Positions 44,998 through 56,607 of a stretch of DNA of 64,000 nt are shown here, in pieces. Every line of letters begins with the position of its first letter. The stretch's first letter is position 1. This DNA comes from Cordia subcordata (Eukaryota; Streptophyta; Magnoliopsida; Boraginales; Cordiaceae). The stretch lies in contig JAPTOF010000001.1 of assembly GCA_028554755.1 (NCBI GenBank), forward strand, positions 37,777,501-37,841,500, read 5' to 3'. Position numbers and translations under genes: made by a program. The notes under the pieces were generated by a model. It made no database searches, had not been told where the DNA came from, and saw only the letters and a program-made list of their open reading frames with translations.

Positions 44998-46767
44998 AAG
45001 GAAAATGTACCTCAAAATTTGCTCGTTATGGATAATATGAAATGATGGTTTAGTAATATCCTACTTAGTTTTTAACATTTAAGATTTATCCTTGTTAAGC
45101 CCTTTTGCTTGCCTCCTTATAACTCACACATTCGTCTTTTGCTATCTTTCTGCGTGGAATAAAATACCACAATTTGTTAAGTTTTTAATAGAATAGCTTA
45201 AATGAGATTATTTTGAAAAACTAATGGTCCTTTTAAAATCAAAAATAGTTCGATGGTCAAAATAAGACTAGTTGAATAGTTTAATAACATCTGCAATAAT
45301 TGTCCTTAGTAAAGATATATCTTTGATTGAAAAACAAAAAGAAAGTATTGACGCCTAAATAATTTTTATAACAATACCAATTATTAGTAAAACAATTAGA
45401 ATTGACAATTTTATTTTTGTATACCATATACATAGGTTAGCAAAACTATTGTTGTTCTAATTGAATATACATTTTAGATAGATATGTACAACATTTAGCT
45501 AGTGACGTAATTTTTTTATTTTACTAAAAATAACAATATAACTTGTACTAGTAAATTTCAAAAGGTTAAGTTAATGCGTATGTAAAAGTTTCATGATTAG
45601 TGTTTGATAGTCATCATACACCTACTAAAGAAACATAAATATACCGTTATATGTAAAGAAGAGTATAAAACAGTCATAATAGAAGATATTATTTCATACT
45701 AAAACTTAATTAAATACAGGTCCAAGACAACTTAGATTTGATATACTAGTGTATAACATGTATAGCATGTACATATATATGAAGTAACAAGGACTACATT
45801 ATTTTTGTTTTTTATTTAAACAAAATTTGATAAAACGCAAAACTACATTTATATGTATGACAAGGAAATATATAATATCCTTTCACACATATAGTAGTAA
45901 TCAAAATGATTTTTTTTTTCAGAGTGCCTTCACATTTTTCTCTTTGCCTTTAGGCATTTTGTAATTTGATGGTCGATCATCATAAAGTTAATAACTATTG
46001 TAAATACAATTATAACTATAATTACATCCATTATAAAAAATCATATATCATTTTTTCCAAGAAAATTTTGATTCATGCTTTCAATATTGCTAACATATGA
46101 GTATATCTAAGGCATATATAAAAGAAGATTTTATTATTCACACATATATCTTCCCAAACATGTTTTATTCGCATAATGTCAAAAAATCTTCTAGATATTG
46201 CTAAATGATACTCGCTTATAATTTTTAAAGTGCTGCTATTGAAGATAAATATTTCATAATGAGTTATTAGAAGATTTATTGTCTTATAATGGTCATATAT
46301 TCCTTTGCTCTATTTGCAAAATGATATATTTTTCTTCTTTTATTTTCACAATATATCTAGGTTTTCAAAGAAGTTTTTCAGAAGTTATAAATTATTTGTA
46401 TGTGCTATCTTTTAATATGAACCTAGAGTATACCCCTATAATGCATGGGAGAAATGCTTATTTATAATATTTTTTTAATTATTTTTGGTCAATTTTTACA
46501 TTTTATATGAAAAAATATAAATATATATATATTTTAAAATTTAACGTATAGTAAGTTTTTAATACTAATAATGTTTCTATCAGAAAATCTCGATAATTAA
46601 ATAGAATATTTAAATTGACAACAACTTGCGCGCGCGTGCACACACACACTACCCAGTGACACACCAACCACGAAGTGCATACCTTTTCGGTACATGCCAC
46701 ATGTTGTCACGCTAAATTCTCTTCAATTCAATAAAACATTTAACCTAACCAATATACATATATATAT

Positions 46768-46805
<38 letters not shown>

Positions 46806-47037
46806 ATTCCGTCAACTACATTGTTTTGGACTCATGCTATTAACACCATACAATAGAAGATTATCTTTTAAGACGCAACAAAGTAATTTTCATTGATGAT
46901 TTGTTTTGTCATAACTATAAACAATATCCAAGACAATCATTGTCTAATGCTAGCCTATATCTTCTAAAGCTATTTTCTGGCCATGAGTAGTTATATGGTT
47001 ATTGTCTCAAGAATGAGAAATAAGAAGAGGTTAAAGT
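44998..47037. other. 3' flank and AT-rich intergenic DNA
   Basis: 45000-45180 matches the 3' flanks of the three other His/Pro-rich genes (CCTTGTTAAGCCCTTTTGCT core). After that, AT-rich DNA with a GC/CA dinucleotide tract at 46628-46649 and (TA)n at 46756-46801. No gene seen. Confidence 0.5.
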
Positions 47038-47430
47038 AATAGGTAAAAGTCATTTTCTCCCATGAGTTTTAGCTTAAATTCAAAACTCCCCCATGAAATG
47101 TAAATTTTATTCATACTCCCCCACACCATCAAACTTTACTAAAAGTAAAAAGTAAAATAATTTGATAAATTTATTCAACAAAAAACTACAATTAATTTGC
47201 AAATCATAAAAGTTTTAATTTACTTTCTGATTTGCAAATTAATCATAATTTTTTTGTTGAATAATCAAATTATTTTACTTTTTACCTTAATAAATAAATG
47301 CAAAACACTTTTTAATATAAGGCTCTGTTAGGTAAAGTTTGATGACGTGGGGGAATATGGGTAAAATTTACACTTCATGAGGGAGTTTGGATTTAAGTTA
47401 AAACTCATGGGGGAAAATGGCTTTTGACCC
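47038..47430. mobile_element. MITE with ~80-bp terminal inverted repeats
   Basis: Left arm AGTCATTTTCTCCCATGAGT ... ATACTCCCCCAC, right arm inverse (GTGGGGGAATATGGGT ... ACTCATGGGGGAAAATGGCT). Same family as 51036-51760. No coding sequence; target duplication not resolved. Confidence 0.8.
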
Positions 47431-47762
47431 AAACTTGATCATTAAAAATGAAAATAAAAGCCAAAGATATTGATTGTTAATAATGAAGGCAAGAGTGAGA
47501 AATAAGATATTGATTGTTAAGAATAGATATAAAAGATTATAAATTCTTTTTATTTGCATGATGTATATTAATGTTCATAATTACACAAAATATTTTTAAA
47601 GAAAAAATTTCCTGTGCATCACACCTGTGCAATCCCAGTAATACTTAACCCATAAATTATATTAATGTAGAATATGAACACATGTAAATTCTAGATCATG
47701 CTAAATCTTCCTCAAACATCAATAGAAATTTACCATTAATGTTATTAATTAGCCCATCATCA

Positions 47763-47771
47763 CTATAAATA
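47763..47771 (+). promoter_or_regulatory. TATA box of His/Pro-rich gene 2
   Basis: CTATAAATA, 79-87 bp upstream of the ATG, in the conserved context AGCCCATCATCACTATAAAT. Confidence 0.7.
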
Positions 47772-47849
47772 TGCAGTGGCATTTCATGTTTTTGCATCAC
47801 CAAAGTCTCAAAGATTTTCCTTTTTTGCTAAATCACCAGACTCTCAAAC

Positions 47850-48167
47850 ATGAACACTGCATGCATTGTCGTGCTTTTGCTTGGGCTGGTTTTGCTCACC
47901 ACCCCTGCTTTTCCTCGGATTTTGGAAGAAAAATCAATCAATTTATTCTCAGGAGATGTTGAGAACTTGCAAGGTTCACTTCCTCCTGAACCAGCTGCAC
48001 CTGCCTCTACCCCTGTTGCCACTGATGTTCTCTTTGCAAGTTTCGGCCACCATCGCCACGGCGGTGATCACCCCGCAGCAGCTCCTCATCATCATCCAAC
48101 TTCTCATTCGCCACCTGCAGCTTCTCCCAAATTGGCAGCTTCGCCTTATTACACTGATGATGCATAG
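47850..48167 (+). CDS. Secreted His-rich/Pro-rich small protein, paralogue 2
   Basis: An intronless frame of 105 residues from ATG 47850. Signal peptide MNTACIVVLLLGLVLLTTPA, then PRILEEKSINLFSGDVENLQ and GSLPPEPAAPASTP. The His content is lower and dispersed (GHHRHGGDH, then PHHHPTSHSPP). Only one proline-rich unit remains (PKLAASPYY), and the protein ends SPYYTDDA. Promoter and 3' flank match paralogue 1 closely, in the same orientation, so the two are a direct duplication about 3.2 kb apart. The segmental duplication B starts about 270 bp downstream. Confidence 0.7.
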   Translation: MNTACIVVLLLGLVLLTTPAFPRILEEKSINLFSGDVENLQGSLPPEPAAPASTPVATDVLFASFGHHRHGGDHPAAAPHHHPTSHSPPAASPKLAASPYYTDDA

Positions 48168-48433
48168 ATGATTTTATGAAAGAAAATTGTACCTCAAAAT
48201 TTGCTCATTATGGATTATCTAAAACGATAGTTTAATAATATCCTACTTTGTTCTTAACGTTTATGATTTGTCCTTGTTAAGCCTATTTGCTTGCCTCCTT
48301 GTCACTCAGACATCCGTCTTTTGCTATTTTTGGGCATGGAATGAAATCGATTCCAAATATTATCATGCAAATAAAAACATATATTTCAATTTTATCAATT
48401 TTAGATTACAAGAAATATATTTCATACAAATTA

Positions 48434-48586
48434 AAGTTCAAGAAGATTACGTTGTTGCAAGAAAACCTCTTTAGACTGTAGACCAAGCTGCCTAGTCTTT
48501 GCCTCTGACAGCTGCACTTGCTGTCCTACCTTACCTTTCACGTTAATCAATCTGTTGATTATATCAATAACATCCAAAGTGTCCAT
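48434..48586 (-). pseudogene. PP1 exon 1 fragment
   Basis: From ATG at 48586 the frame stays open for 51 codons: [40 protein letters not shown], then QQRNLLEL. Similarity stops at 48434 before the splice donor. Exons 2 and 3 are absent, so no phosphatase can be made. Several residue changes (Cys to Gly, Asp to Ile) indicate relaxed constraint. Confidence 0.9.
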
Positions 48587-49962
48587 TTTTTTTAAACTTT
48601 TTTTTTCGTATTTTCTTTTAATTTCTTTTGTTCATACATAAGTAGTGCAAGATTGACCAACAAGTAGTGCAAGATTGAGTAGTGAAGTTAAGTGTGTGGA
48701 AAAGCTTTCAAAAATAAAATTTAAAAATTTGAAAGCTAAAAATAAAATATTTAGATTTAAAATTAAAATTTTAAAATTAACAATTTAACAAAATTACGCC
48801 ACTGATTGCATTTGCATATGTAAAATAAAAATATTTATACACATTAGAAATTACATATGCATATGTTATTTTTTATGAAATTTGATTTTTAAAATTTTTT
48901 ATTTTTAAATTTTAATTTTTTAATTCTTAAATTTTTAAAATTTTTATTTTTTGCATTTTTTATTTTTCTGATTTTTAAGATTTTTGATTTTATAAAGTGA
49001 AGATAAACAAACTATGCTATAACTCTAAATGAAGTTATTTTGGTTAAAAAAATATAATAAATTCTAACATTTGACGTCTATACATTCAAGAAAGGAATGC
49101 ACTGTTTTTTTGTTAATTTAGACGAAAATTAAGGTCGAAGAGTTGTGTCAGTTTTGAAACGTATGGGGGGTAATGTGATATATTTTAAATCACGGGAGAT
49201 AATTGACTATTTACGCAAACCACATGGAGCAATGTGCATTTTACCCTTGAAATCTTTTCACTTGTAAATTTTTCCTTATTCTTCGTAAAGCTCCAAATCG
49301 TAAGATTTCAATTTTTTCATTTCATCCAGTCTAAAAGCATGTTCAAACAAGAGGAAGGTTTCTTTAATTCCTCTCTGTTCTTCTATTTCAAGAAAGTTAA
49401 GGGAAACATAATTTTCTTTTTCTGTCTATTTATTACTTTATGTGTCCTCTTTTCCATCAATGCCACATGTCGTCATTCTATAACTTTTCTCGCTCCAAAA
49501 AATATTAAATTCATTTTTTTATCCATCTAAAATAATTTCCTAATTTACATCATATTTTTCATTTTACTTTTTCAATTTAAATATTATATACAGTATAATT
49601 ACTAAACCTCTCATAAAAATAAGACTATTATTAAAAACTTTTCAAAAATACAATTTTATAGAACATATTTGTTTTTTGTAATTCCATAAACTATAAAAAT
49701 CAATAAACATATTTGTATTTTCCCTGTATCTCACGAACTATAGTTTATCGATGAATTGTCATGTGATCCCATGTGCTCCGAGGAGGGCTATGGGATGTCG
49801 AGGACGTTTTCCCCTGCCCCACAATTTTCGCCAGTGGTCATCACCGCCAATTATCTTCTTTTCTTGTAAAATAAATATGTGTTTGTTATTATCAACAGCA
49901 CCACAAATGGTGGATAACACGACCACCCAAAAAAGAAGAAATATGATGTAGGTTGCCTTTGT

Positions 49963-50883
49963 ACGCAAATTTTATTGTGTTTCATAGAAACTGTGCTTTT
50001 ACAGGCATTGTGCATTTTAGATAAAATGAAACACACGCATTTTAAAAAAAAACCTGAAACCTGTTATCTCGTTCTCTCCCTCTCACTCTCTTCTTTTTTC
50101 TTCTTTCTCTTTTTCTCTAGCAAAATCAAACCATCTGATTTTAAATCGGACATGACCATCGATGTTGTCGATTTTGTTTCATCATCGATGCAAGTTGCCG
50201 CTACTATTATCTTTCTCTCTTTTTTTTTGGTTATTTTCTCATATATATAACAACAGATCTGTGTTTGCGTCGTGGTGCTGGTGTATGTCATGGTGGTGAT
50301 GTGTAGTATGTGGTTAATGTATATAAGTCACAGGATAGAGAATTTGGCTGTTTAATAAATAATTTAAAATAATATAGATAAAGTGTTTGATGTTTTGGTT
50401 AAATTAAATTCGTCTATTTTCTGTATTAAAGTTTTGAACATATAATAGAAGAATTTTGAACATATAGAATACTAGTGAACTAGGACTATTAATTAATTAC
50501 ATAACACACTTTTTTATTTTGAACCAATAGGGTATTAGTTTTGAACATATTGAACAATAATTTTGAACTAGAACTGTTAATTGATCAGATAGCACACTTA
50601 TTCATTTTGAACCAATAATGTATTTGTTTTGAACACCATATGCTAGAGGTTGTAACAAGCCAAACGATCCCATTATATAGAACAATATTTTTAAACTAGG
50701 ACTGTTAGTTGATTAGACAACACACTTATTCATTTTGAACCAATAGTGTATTAGTTTTGAACATATAGAACAATAGTTTTGAACATATGTATTGTTACGT
50801 ACTATGTGCTTAGTGTTCATACACAGTACGGTATATAGTATTTATGCAAAGCACTATACATATAGTGCACAGTGTAGGTATTG
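49963..50883. mobile_element. MULE-like insertion with minisatellite, disrupting the peptide gene
   Basis: Flanked by TGCCTTTGT (49954-49962) and TGCCTTCAT (50884-50892), a 9-bp duplication with two changes, the size typical of Mutator-like elements. The right end matches that of the foldback element at 26917-28121 (for example TATTGTTACGTA and GCACAGTGTAGGTA). I could not match the left end. Contains about three 85-125 bp units with TTTTGAACCAATA. Confidence 0.6.
50400..50790 (+). repeat. Minisatellite of ~85-125 bp units
   Basis: Three units begin AACTAGGACTGTTAATTGAT-like (near 50475, 50567 and 50694) and contain CACACTTATTCATTTTGAAC. They share the TTTTGAACATATA motif with the 27-28 kb array. 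Confidence 0.75.
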
Positions 50884-51035
50884 TGCCTTCATATCTACCA
50901 ATAATTATTAAGAAGTAATTGAGACAATAAATCGCTTTTAATTTATGGTAAGCATGAGGCGTTCTCGTGATAGACTAGAGATCACCAAATTAGAAAGTAA
51001 TGCACTCTCGTTAATGATCAATAGCTTTGTCAGCA

Positions 51036-51760
51036 GGAGAATGTCATTCTCCCCCATGAGTTCTAACATATATCCTAAACACCCCGATGAAATCTTGTTT
51101 TTACCCATTTTCCCGTATTATATTAAATTTTACTAAACAATGCTTTATCTTTATTATTCTTTTAGTTTTTGTTTTATTTTTGAAATTATTAGTTTATTAT
51201 AACAGGTTATACTTAGAGCTAAAAAAATTAATTTCATATACACACACATATGTATATGTGTGTGTGCATATATATAGATAAGAAGATTTTATTTAAATTC
51301 TTTCTTAATTTTTTATAATAAACTATTGTTGACTTTTTTACTTTTTATTTTTAGATAGTTAGCTAGTCCAAAACATTATGTGCTAGGATACAAAAATATT
51401 TCAGTTGAGATGTATATATTAAAAAAATATTTTAAAATGAATTTAATTTTATTTAATAGTGTGTATAGAGCAATTCTTGTAAAATAAGTAGATTTTTATC
51501 TTTTTCTTCTTATTTTAAAAGTATTCTTTTTGTGATTCTTTATTTTATTATTATCTCATTTATTAAATGATTTTATTAATTTTTTATCTCCTACTTTTCT
51601 TTTTCTTTTCTTTTTTGAGTTATATAAAAAAAATAAAGATGGCTTTAATATAAGGCACTTGTTTGGCAAAAACAAAGTCATGGAGGAATATGGGTAAAAT
51701 AAACTTCATGGGGGAGTTTGGGATTTAGCTTAAGACTCATGGGCAAAATGGAACTTACCC
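51036..51760. mobile_element. MITE/MULE-like element, same family as 47038-47430
   Basis: Left arm GGAGAATGTCATTCTCCCCC, right arm inverse of GGGGTAAGTTCCATTTTGCC. The flanks CTTTGTCAGCA and CTTTGTTGACA look like an ~11-bp target duplication. Block A has the empty site near 26820-26830, confirming an insertion. The interior is longer than in the other copy and AT-rich. Confidence 0.75.
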
Positions 51761-52410
51761 CTTTGTTGACAAGATAGAGGATTTTAAATTGATGCCATTT
51801 TCCTGACATAATTTATGCCATGTTCCTTCATTATCATGTTTCTCCACGCTTACTCACCTTCGTTCACAATATTAATGATGTTTGTTTAAAATCTTAACGC
51901 TATTTATTCACATTATTAATACTGTATGGGTCTGTGTCCGTGAATTTGGTTTTGTGTATATGTTAAGTGGTGAATTAATAAATTATAAAAAAAATACTAA
52001 AAAAATTATGAACAATTTAATTAATGTATTTGTTCATAATTTTTTATATTATTTGTTCAAAAATTTTATAGTCTTTGTTACTGAAGGTGCACAGTACTTA
52101 ATAAGTGCATAGTTCTTAAGGTGTATAATATAAGATTCCTTTTCCTGAATTAGTGTAGTAATAATATCTGCATGCGGGCATTATAGTCTTTCTTGACTTT
52201 TTTTTTTTTATAAAGTTTTCTTAAATGTCAAAGATAACATGAGATAGCAATGATTATTTCGAATTATTAATACCAAAGAGTATAAGTCAACACTTTTTGA
52301 AATATATTGCAATATTGTAATGTTTCTAGTACTGTTTTTTTTTTTCTTTACTTTCTTCTTTGGGTGCAGAATTATTCTGAAAATACAAGAAATAAGCAAC
52401 TTGTCTTTTA

Positions 52411-52614
52411 GACCCTAGAATATCAAATAGAATGATGAATCCATGAAGCAGAATTCTTTATGAGTCCAATAAGAAATAATGACACAATCTTCATTTTTTT
52501 TTCTTTTTGTTCGACCCTAGAATATCAAATAGAATGATGAATCCATGAAGTAAAATTCTTTATGAGTCCAATAAGACATAATGACACAATCTTCATTTTT
52601 TTTTTATTTTTTGT
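52411..52614 (+). repeat. Tandem repeat, two 102-bp units
   Basis: GACCCTAGAATATCAAATAG starts at 52411 and again at 52513. The units are nearly identical and each ends in a T-run. Confidence 0.95.
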
Positions 52615-53111
52615 TCTTGGATGCAGTTTTTCCTTTAATTTGAAGAATTGTTCACAAATGCTTTCAAATTTCACAAAATTTAATGGGCCTAGGCGTTGGA
52701 CATTTTCACATAAATTGGTCGATAGCAAATTAATAGGGACAAATGTAGAATTTTGTTAGGTAAAAAATATAATATCTATAGTACAAAGTTAACTTTGTTA
52801 TTTAAATTGGCAATTTGTTAGAAAAATCTTGACCAAAAAAATTGTTAAGGAAATGACATTTATTAAAGGATATGTTCTTATTTTCAATAAACATAAGAGA
52901 TGACGTGGAAATTGTGGTATCACAAATAATTTCATACATTTATTAAAGGATCACAGAGAAATTCGTAATAATTTACCCTCAACTGTTTATACAAAAAAAA
53001 TCTCACTAACTATGCAACAATATAATAAGTGGTCAGATTTGTGGACTTCACTTGTAGCGTCATATATTTTGGACTCTCAATATCCCTTTTGTCCTATTAA
53101 CAGTCCACTAA

Positions 53112-53984
53112 GAGAATGTTTGGATTGGCTTATAAAAAAGTTATTTAAAGCACTTTTGGCTTTAAGTGACTTTTTTTTATTATCAACTTTAAGTAATTAT
53201 GTGTTTAAATAAAAGTTGTAATTATAAAAATAAGTATTCCAATGTTTGATTAAGTGGGTTAAAAAGTAAGTTATATAATTAAAATAACTATTAAGAATAT
53301 TAAAATAGAATTTAAAAAGGTAAGTATAAGATAAAAGAGTATAGATATTTTAGTAATAAAAATAAAAAGGTAAGAATAAAATAGTAAATGATTTGATCAA
53401 ACTTGCTTTTTTTTAAAGTGCTTAAAGTCATAAAAAGTAAAAACTGAGGTTGGAGAGTTTTTTTATTTTTTACTTAAAGTCACTTAAAAAAATACATTTT
53501 TAATTAAAACAAACACTTTTATTAGCTTAAATTAGATTTTAAAAGGCTACTTAAAGCACTTTTGGCTTTAAGTGATTTTTTTTTATTATCAACTTTAAGT
53601 AATTACATGTTTGAATAAAAGTTGTAGTTATAAAAATAAGTATTTACATGTTTGATTAAGTGGGTTGAAAAGTAAGTTATATAGTTAAAATAACTATTAA
53701 GGATATTAAAATAGAATTTAAAAAGATAAGTATAAGATAAAAGAATAAAGATATTTTAGTAATAAAAATAAAAAGGTAAGGACAAAATAGTAAATGATTT
53801 GGTCAAACTTGTTTTTTTTTTCAAAGTGTTTAAAGTCATAAAAAGCAAAAGTTGGGGTTGGAGAACTTTTTATTTTTTACTTAAAGCCACTTAAAAAAAT
53901 ACATTTTTAATTAAAATAAACACTCTTATTAGCTTAAATTAGACTTTAAACAGAAAAAAAAAAAAAGTCAAACCAAACACCCTC
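53112..53984. mobile_element. Tourist-like MITE with an internal tandem duplication
   Basis: Ends GAGAATGTTTGG and CCAAACACCCTC are inverted repeats; TAA stands on both sides (53109-53111, 53985-53987), as for PIF/Harbinger elements. A ~406-bp unit is repeated in tandem inside (CACTTTTGGCTTTAAGTGA at 53151 and 53557). No transposase. Confidence 0.75.
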
Positions 53985-54107
53985 TAAGTATATTAATTTA
54001 AGTTTTGGTCACTAGAGCATCATAAATTTGGATTGCTCTTTAAGTAGTAATCGTGAAAGCTATCTTAAGCAGAAACATCTTAGATATACTTGTAAATTTG
54101 CCTATGC

Positions 54108-54560
54108 TGGGTATCTGAATTCAAATCCAAACATGCTACAAGTTACTGGTCTCAAAATTTTTTCTCATGCCGAACATGTGCCTGGATTCCTTGGAATTGT
54201 TAGAGCTGACAAATTTGTGAGAGCTGACAAATTAGGTATACCTTGTCTTAGAAGATTGGTTCTGTGGATGTAAAGGTATTAGTACTACTTCATTTAGTTA
54301 CTCTTTACATAGCTTTGTAATATATAGGCTAGTAAATAGATACATTGCATATTATGGTTGTATTGCATTTAGACTTGTTTGGTTGTATTTTACATTATGG
54401 ACGGGCCTATCAACCATTGCATATATCTTAGGTAGTAGAAACAAGGTTTTGGTTCTTTGTTCTTCTCTTAGTAGTACCTCATTTCGTTTTTGTTAATAAA
54501 ATCCCAAAAGTCTTCCTTCCCCTCCCCTCCCCTCCTTTCAACCCCCCCCCCCCAACCGAA
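54108..54560 (+). mobile_element. LINE 3' end fragment
   Basis: The frame to a stop at 54271 ends ADKLGIPCLRRLVLWM, like the C-terminus of plant LINE ORF2 proteins after RNase H. It is followed by a 3' UTR (GTATTAGTACTACTTCATTT ...) homologous to 58775-58980. An internal 18-base duplication repeats VRADK. 5'-truncated and non-functional. Confidence 0.6.
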
Positions 54561-55274
54561 AAAAAAGAGAATGTTTTCATAACCAAAAGGATACTAATTA
54601 ATTAATCTATATAATATATAAAACTTCTTCTTTTTCAAGCCATTTTAGAGCGTCATATTAGCGATTACACTGTATATATTAAATCTTTTTTTTTTATGTC
54701 ATTCTAACACATTAGTGCTCACATAACATACTTCATGTATTAAATAAAAAACAAAAATTTTAAAAATTAAAAACTAAAAATTTAAGACTTAAAAATAAAA
54801 ATTGAAAACCAATTAAAAAATTAAAAACTAGGAAATTTAAAAAATTTTAAAAATAAAATAATAAAAAATTAAAAATATAGAAAAATTAAAGAATTAAATA
54901 TCAAAATATTTAAACTTAGAAATTAGAAATTAAAAAATTAAAAGTAAATAAATTTAAATAAATAATAAAACTTTAAACAAAAATTTTAAGCAAACATATT
55001 ACTAATTGTTTTTTAAACAATAGTAATTTTTCATTTGTTTCCAAACAATGGAATAAATTTTTTTTTAACAAAGGAATACATTTTTTAATTGCAAGATTGG
55101 TTAAGCACTTCTTATATAGTAACAGTAAATTGCAAAGACAATGCTACATTGGCCGTCAATTATCAACCAATTAATACTTGAAATAAGGTTTGTTTTTGAA
55201 TTTTGAAAAATTTACGACTAATTCAACATTTGATATAAAAATAAATAAAAGGCGTGCAAGCACAGTAACACTAG

Positions 55275-55312
<38 letters not shown>

Positions 55313-55962
55313 ATAGGAGTTCTCATTTTCTATGAAATAAATGCTAATTATAAATATTCTTTAGTGTTCTTATTGAACTAATAACGTGCAACTTCAATTT
55401 GGTACACATGATTGGTTTGTGTAAATTGAATGAGATCAATTTAAGTTAACTATAGCAACTAAGTCTAAATTTGTGGTATTTATCTTAAATTACTTAATTA
55501 TACAAAAAATGAAAAAAAGAGCTCCATAAGTGCATTAAGCGAAAAGAAGTTTACAGTCGTCTATACCTCTAGTCATGACAGGGTCCACAGAATCCAATAT
55601 GTTTAAGAGAAATGGATTAGAATATGATATTTTTCATAATCAAAGTTGTATAAGGAAATTTTTGACAAATTTACTTATGGGAAAATTTATCTTTTATATG
55701 AAATATATTCTTGTAAGCTAAAATTGACAAAGAAAAAAGAAGAATAGTTTTATGGGTCTTCCTAATAAGTATAACATTATACCCATTAATGTTAAATTAA
55801 TATTTCCTTTTGCATTCGCTAAGAACATCAATATTTTATTTGCACGATGAATATTGGGAATGGATTTCATTCCACGCACAAAGGTAGGAAAACAGAAACG
55901 TGTGACTTATAGGACGCAAGCAAAAGGGCTTAACAAGGATAAACTTTTGAAAAAAAAAGACA

Positions 55963-56505
55963 CTAAGCTAGCGAAGGTGCCGATTCAGAAGGCAATGCTA
56001 CTGATTCTGGTGAAGGTGACGATTCAGGAGGCAGTGTCATTGATTCTGGTGAAGGCGCCAATTCAGGAGGTAATGTCACTGGTTCTGGTGAAGGTGCCAA
56101 TTCAGGAGGCAATGTCACTGGTTCGGGTGAAGGTGCTAATTCAGGAGGTTGAGCCACTGGTGTCGGTGAAGGTGCCAATTCAGGAGGCAGTGCCACAGGT
56201 TCTGGTGAAGGTGCCAATTCAGGAGGCTCGGCCACTGGTGTTGGTGAATGACTAGTTGGATGAGGAGCTGCTGCGGGGTGATCTCTGCCGTGATGATGGT
56301 GGTGGTGACAATGGCGATGGTGGTGATGATGGTGGTGAAAGAGACCTGCAGGGAAAACATCAATGGCAGGAGAAAGTGAACCATGTAAGTTTTCACCATC
56401 TTCTGAAAAATAATTGATTGATTTTTCCTCCAAAATTCGAGCAAAAGCAGGGGTGGCGAGCAAAACCAGCCCAAGCAAAAGCACAACAACGCATGTAGTG
56501 TTCAT
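55963..56505 (-). CDS. Secreted His-rich/Pro-rich small protein, paralogue 3 (longest)
   Basis: An intronless frame of 180 residues from ATG 56505 to TAG 55963-55965. Signal peptide MNTTCVVVLLLGLVLLATPA, then RILEEKSINYFSEDGENLHG and SLSPAIDVFPAG. A dense His region follows: HHHHHHHRHCHHHHHHGRDH. The C-terminal half is about six full and one partial copies of a 13-residue unit (PPELAPSPEPVAL type), encoded by 39-bp repeats. The last units change Pro/Ala for Ser. The end APSLA is shared with paralogue 4. The Pro-rich repeats suggest hydroxyproline glycosylation in the cell wall, and the His region metal or pH-dependent binding; both are inferences. Best-preserved promoter context, with CTATAAATA. 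Confidence 0.75.
   Translation of the reverse strand: MNTTCVVVLLLGLVLLATPAFARILEEKSINYFSEDGENLHGSLSPAIDVFPAGLFHHHHHHHRHCHHHHHHGRDHPAAAPHPTSHSPTPVAEPPELAPSPEPVALPPELAPSPTPVAQPPELAPSPEPVTLPPELAPSPEPVTLPPELAPSPESMTLPPESSPSPESVALPSESAPSLA
55972..56250. repeat. 39-bp coding minisatellite of gene 3
   Basis: Consecutive 39-bp units (CAATTCAGGAGG ... GGTTCTGGTGAAGGTGC on the plus strand) encode the 13-residue proline-rich repeat. Unit length is a multiple of three, so copy changes keep frame. Confidence 0.92.
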
Positions 56506-56598
56506 CTCTGAGAGTTTGCTGATTTAGCCCAAAAAAAAAAAAAAGAGAGGAAGAATCTTTGAGAGTTTGATGATGCGAAAACATGAAATGCCACTACA

Positions 56599-56607
56599 TA
56601 TTTATAG
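56599..56607 (-). promoter_or_regulatory. TATA box of His/Pro-rich gene 3
   Basis: CTATAAATA on the minus strand about 95-103 bp before the ATG, with TTAGCCCATTA just upstream. Confidence 0.7.

Larger units (their letters stand above)
49759..50892 (-). pseudogene. Secreted basic peptide homologue, interrupted by an insertion after its third codon
   Basis: Homologue of the gene at 26384-26686. The original ATG and next codons remain at 50892-50884. A 921-bp insertion (49963-50883) then separates them from the rest, which resumes at 49962 as TKATYIIFLLFWVVVLSTIC, KKIIGGDDHWRKLWGRGKRP and ends differently (HPIALLGAHGIT). The Pro/Arg-rich tail is lost. The nearest upstream codon on the distal part is TTG, so no start is available. 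Confidence 0.75.
48434..52310 (+). repeat. Segmental duplication, block B (partner 24868-28226)
   Basis: Order and orientation match block A: PP1 exon 1, upstream flank (48640-48705), 49250-49560, peptide gene (49759-50892), 50890-51035, then 51765-51815 and 52135-52310. Two elements interrupt it (49963-50883, 51036-51760). The left border is sharp, inside PP1 exon 1. Confidence 0.85.

Noticed and set aside
55854..56255. 133-codon plus-strand frame with a regular PIQEA...LVLVKV repeat
   Set aside because: It is the antisense of the 39-bp repeat in His/Pro-rich gene 3; the regularity is copied from that repeat. The minus frame has signal peptide, paralogues and promoter.
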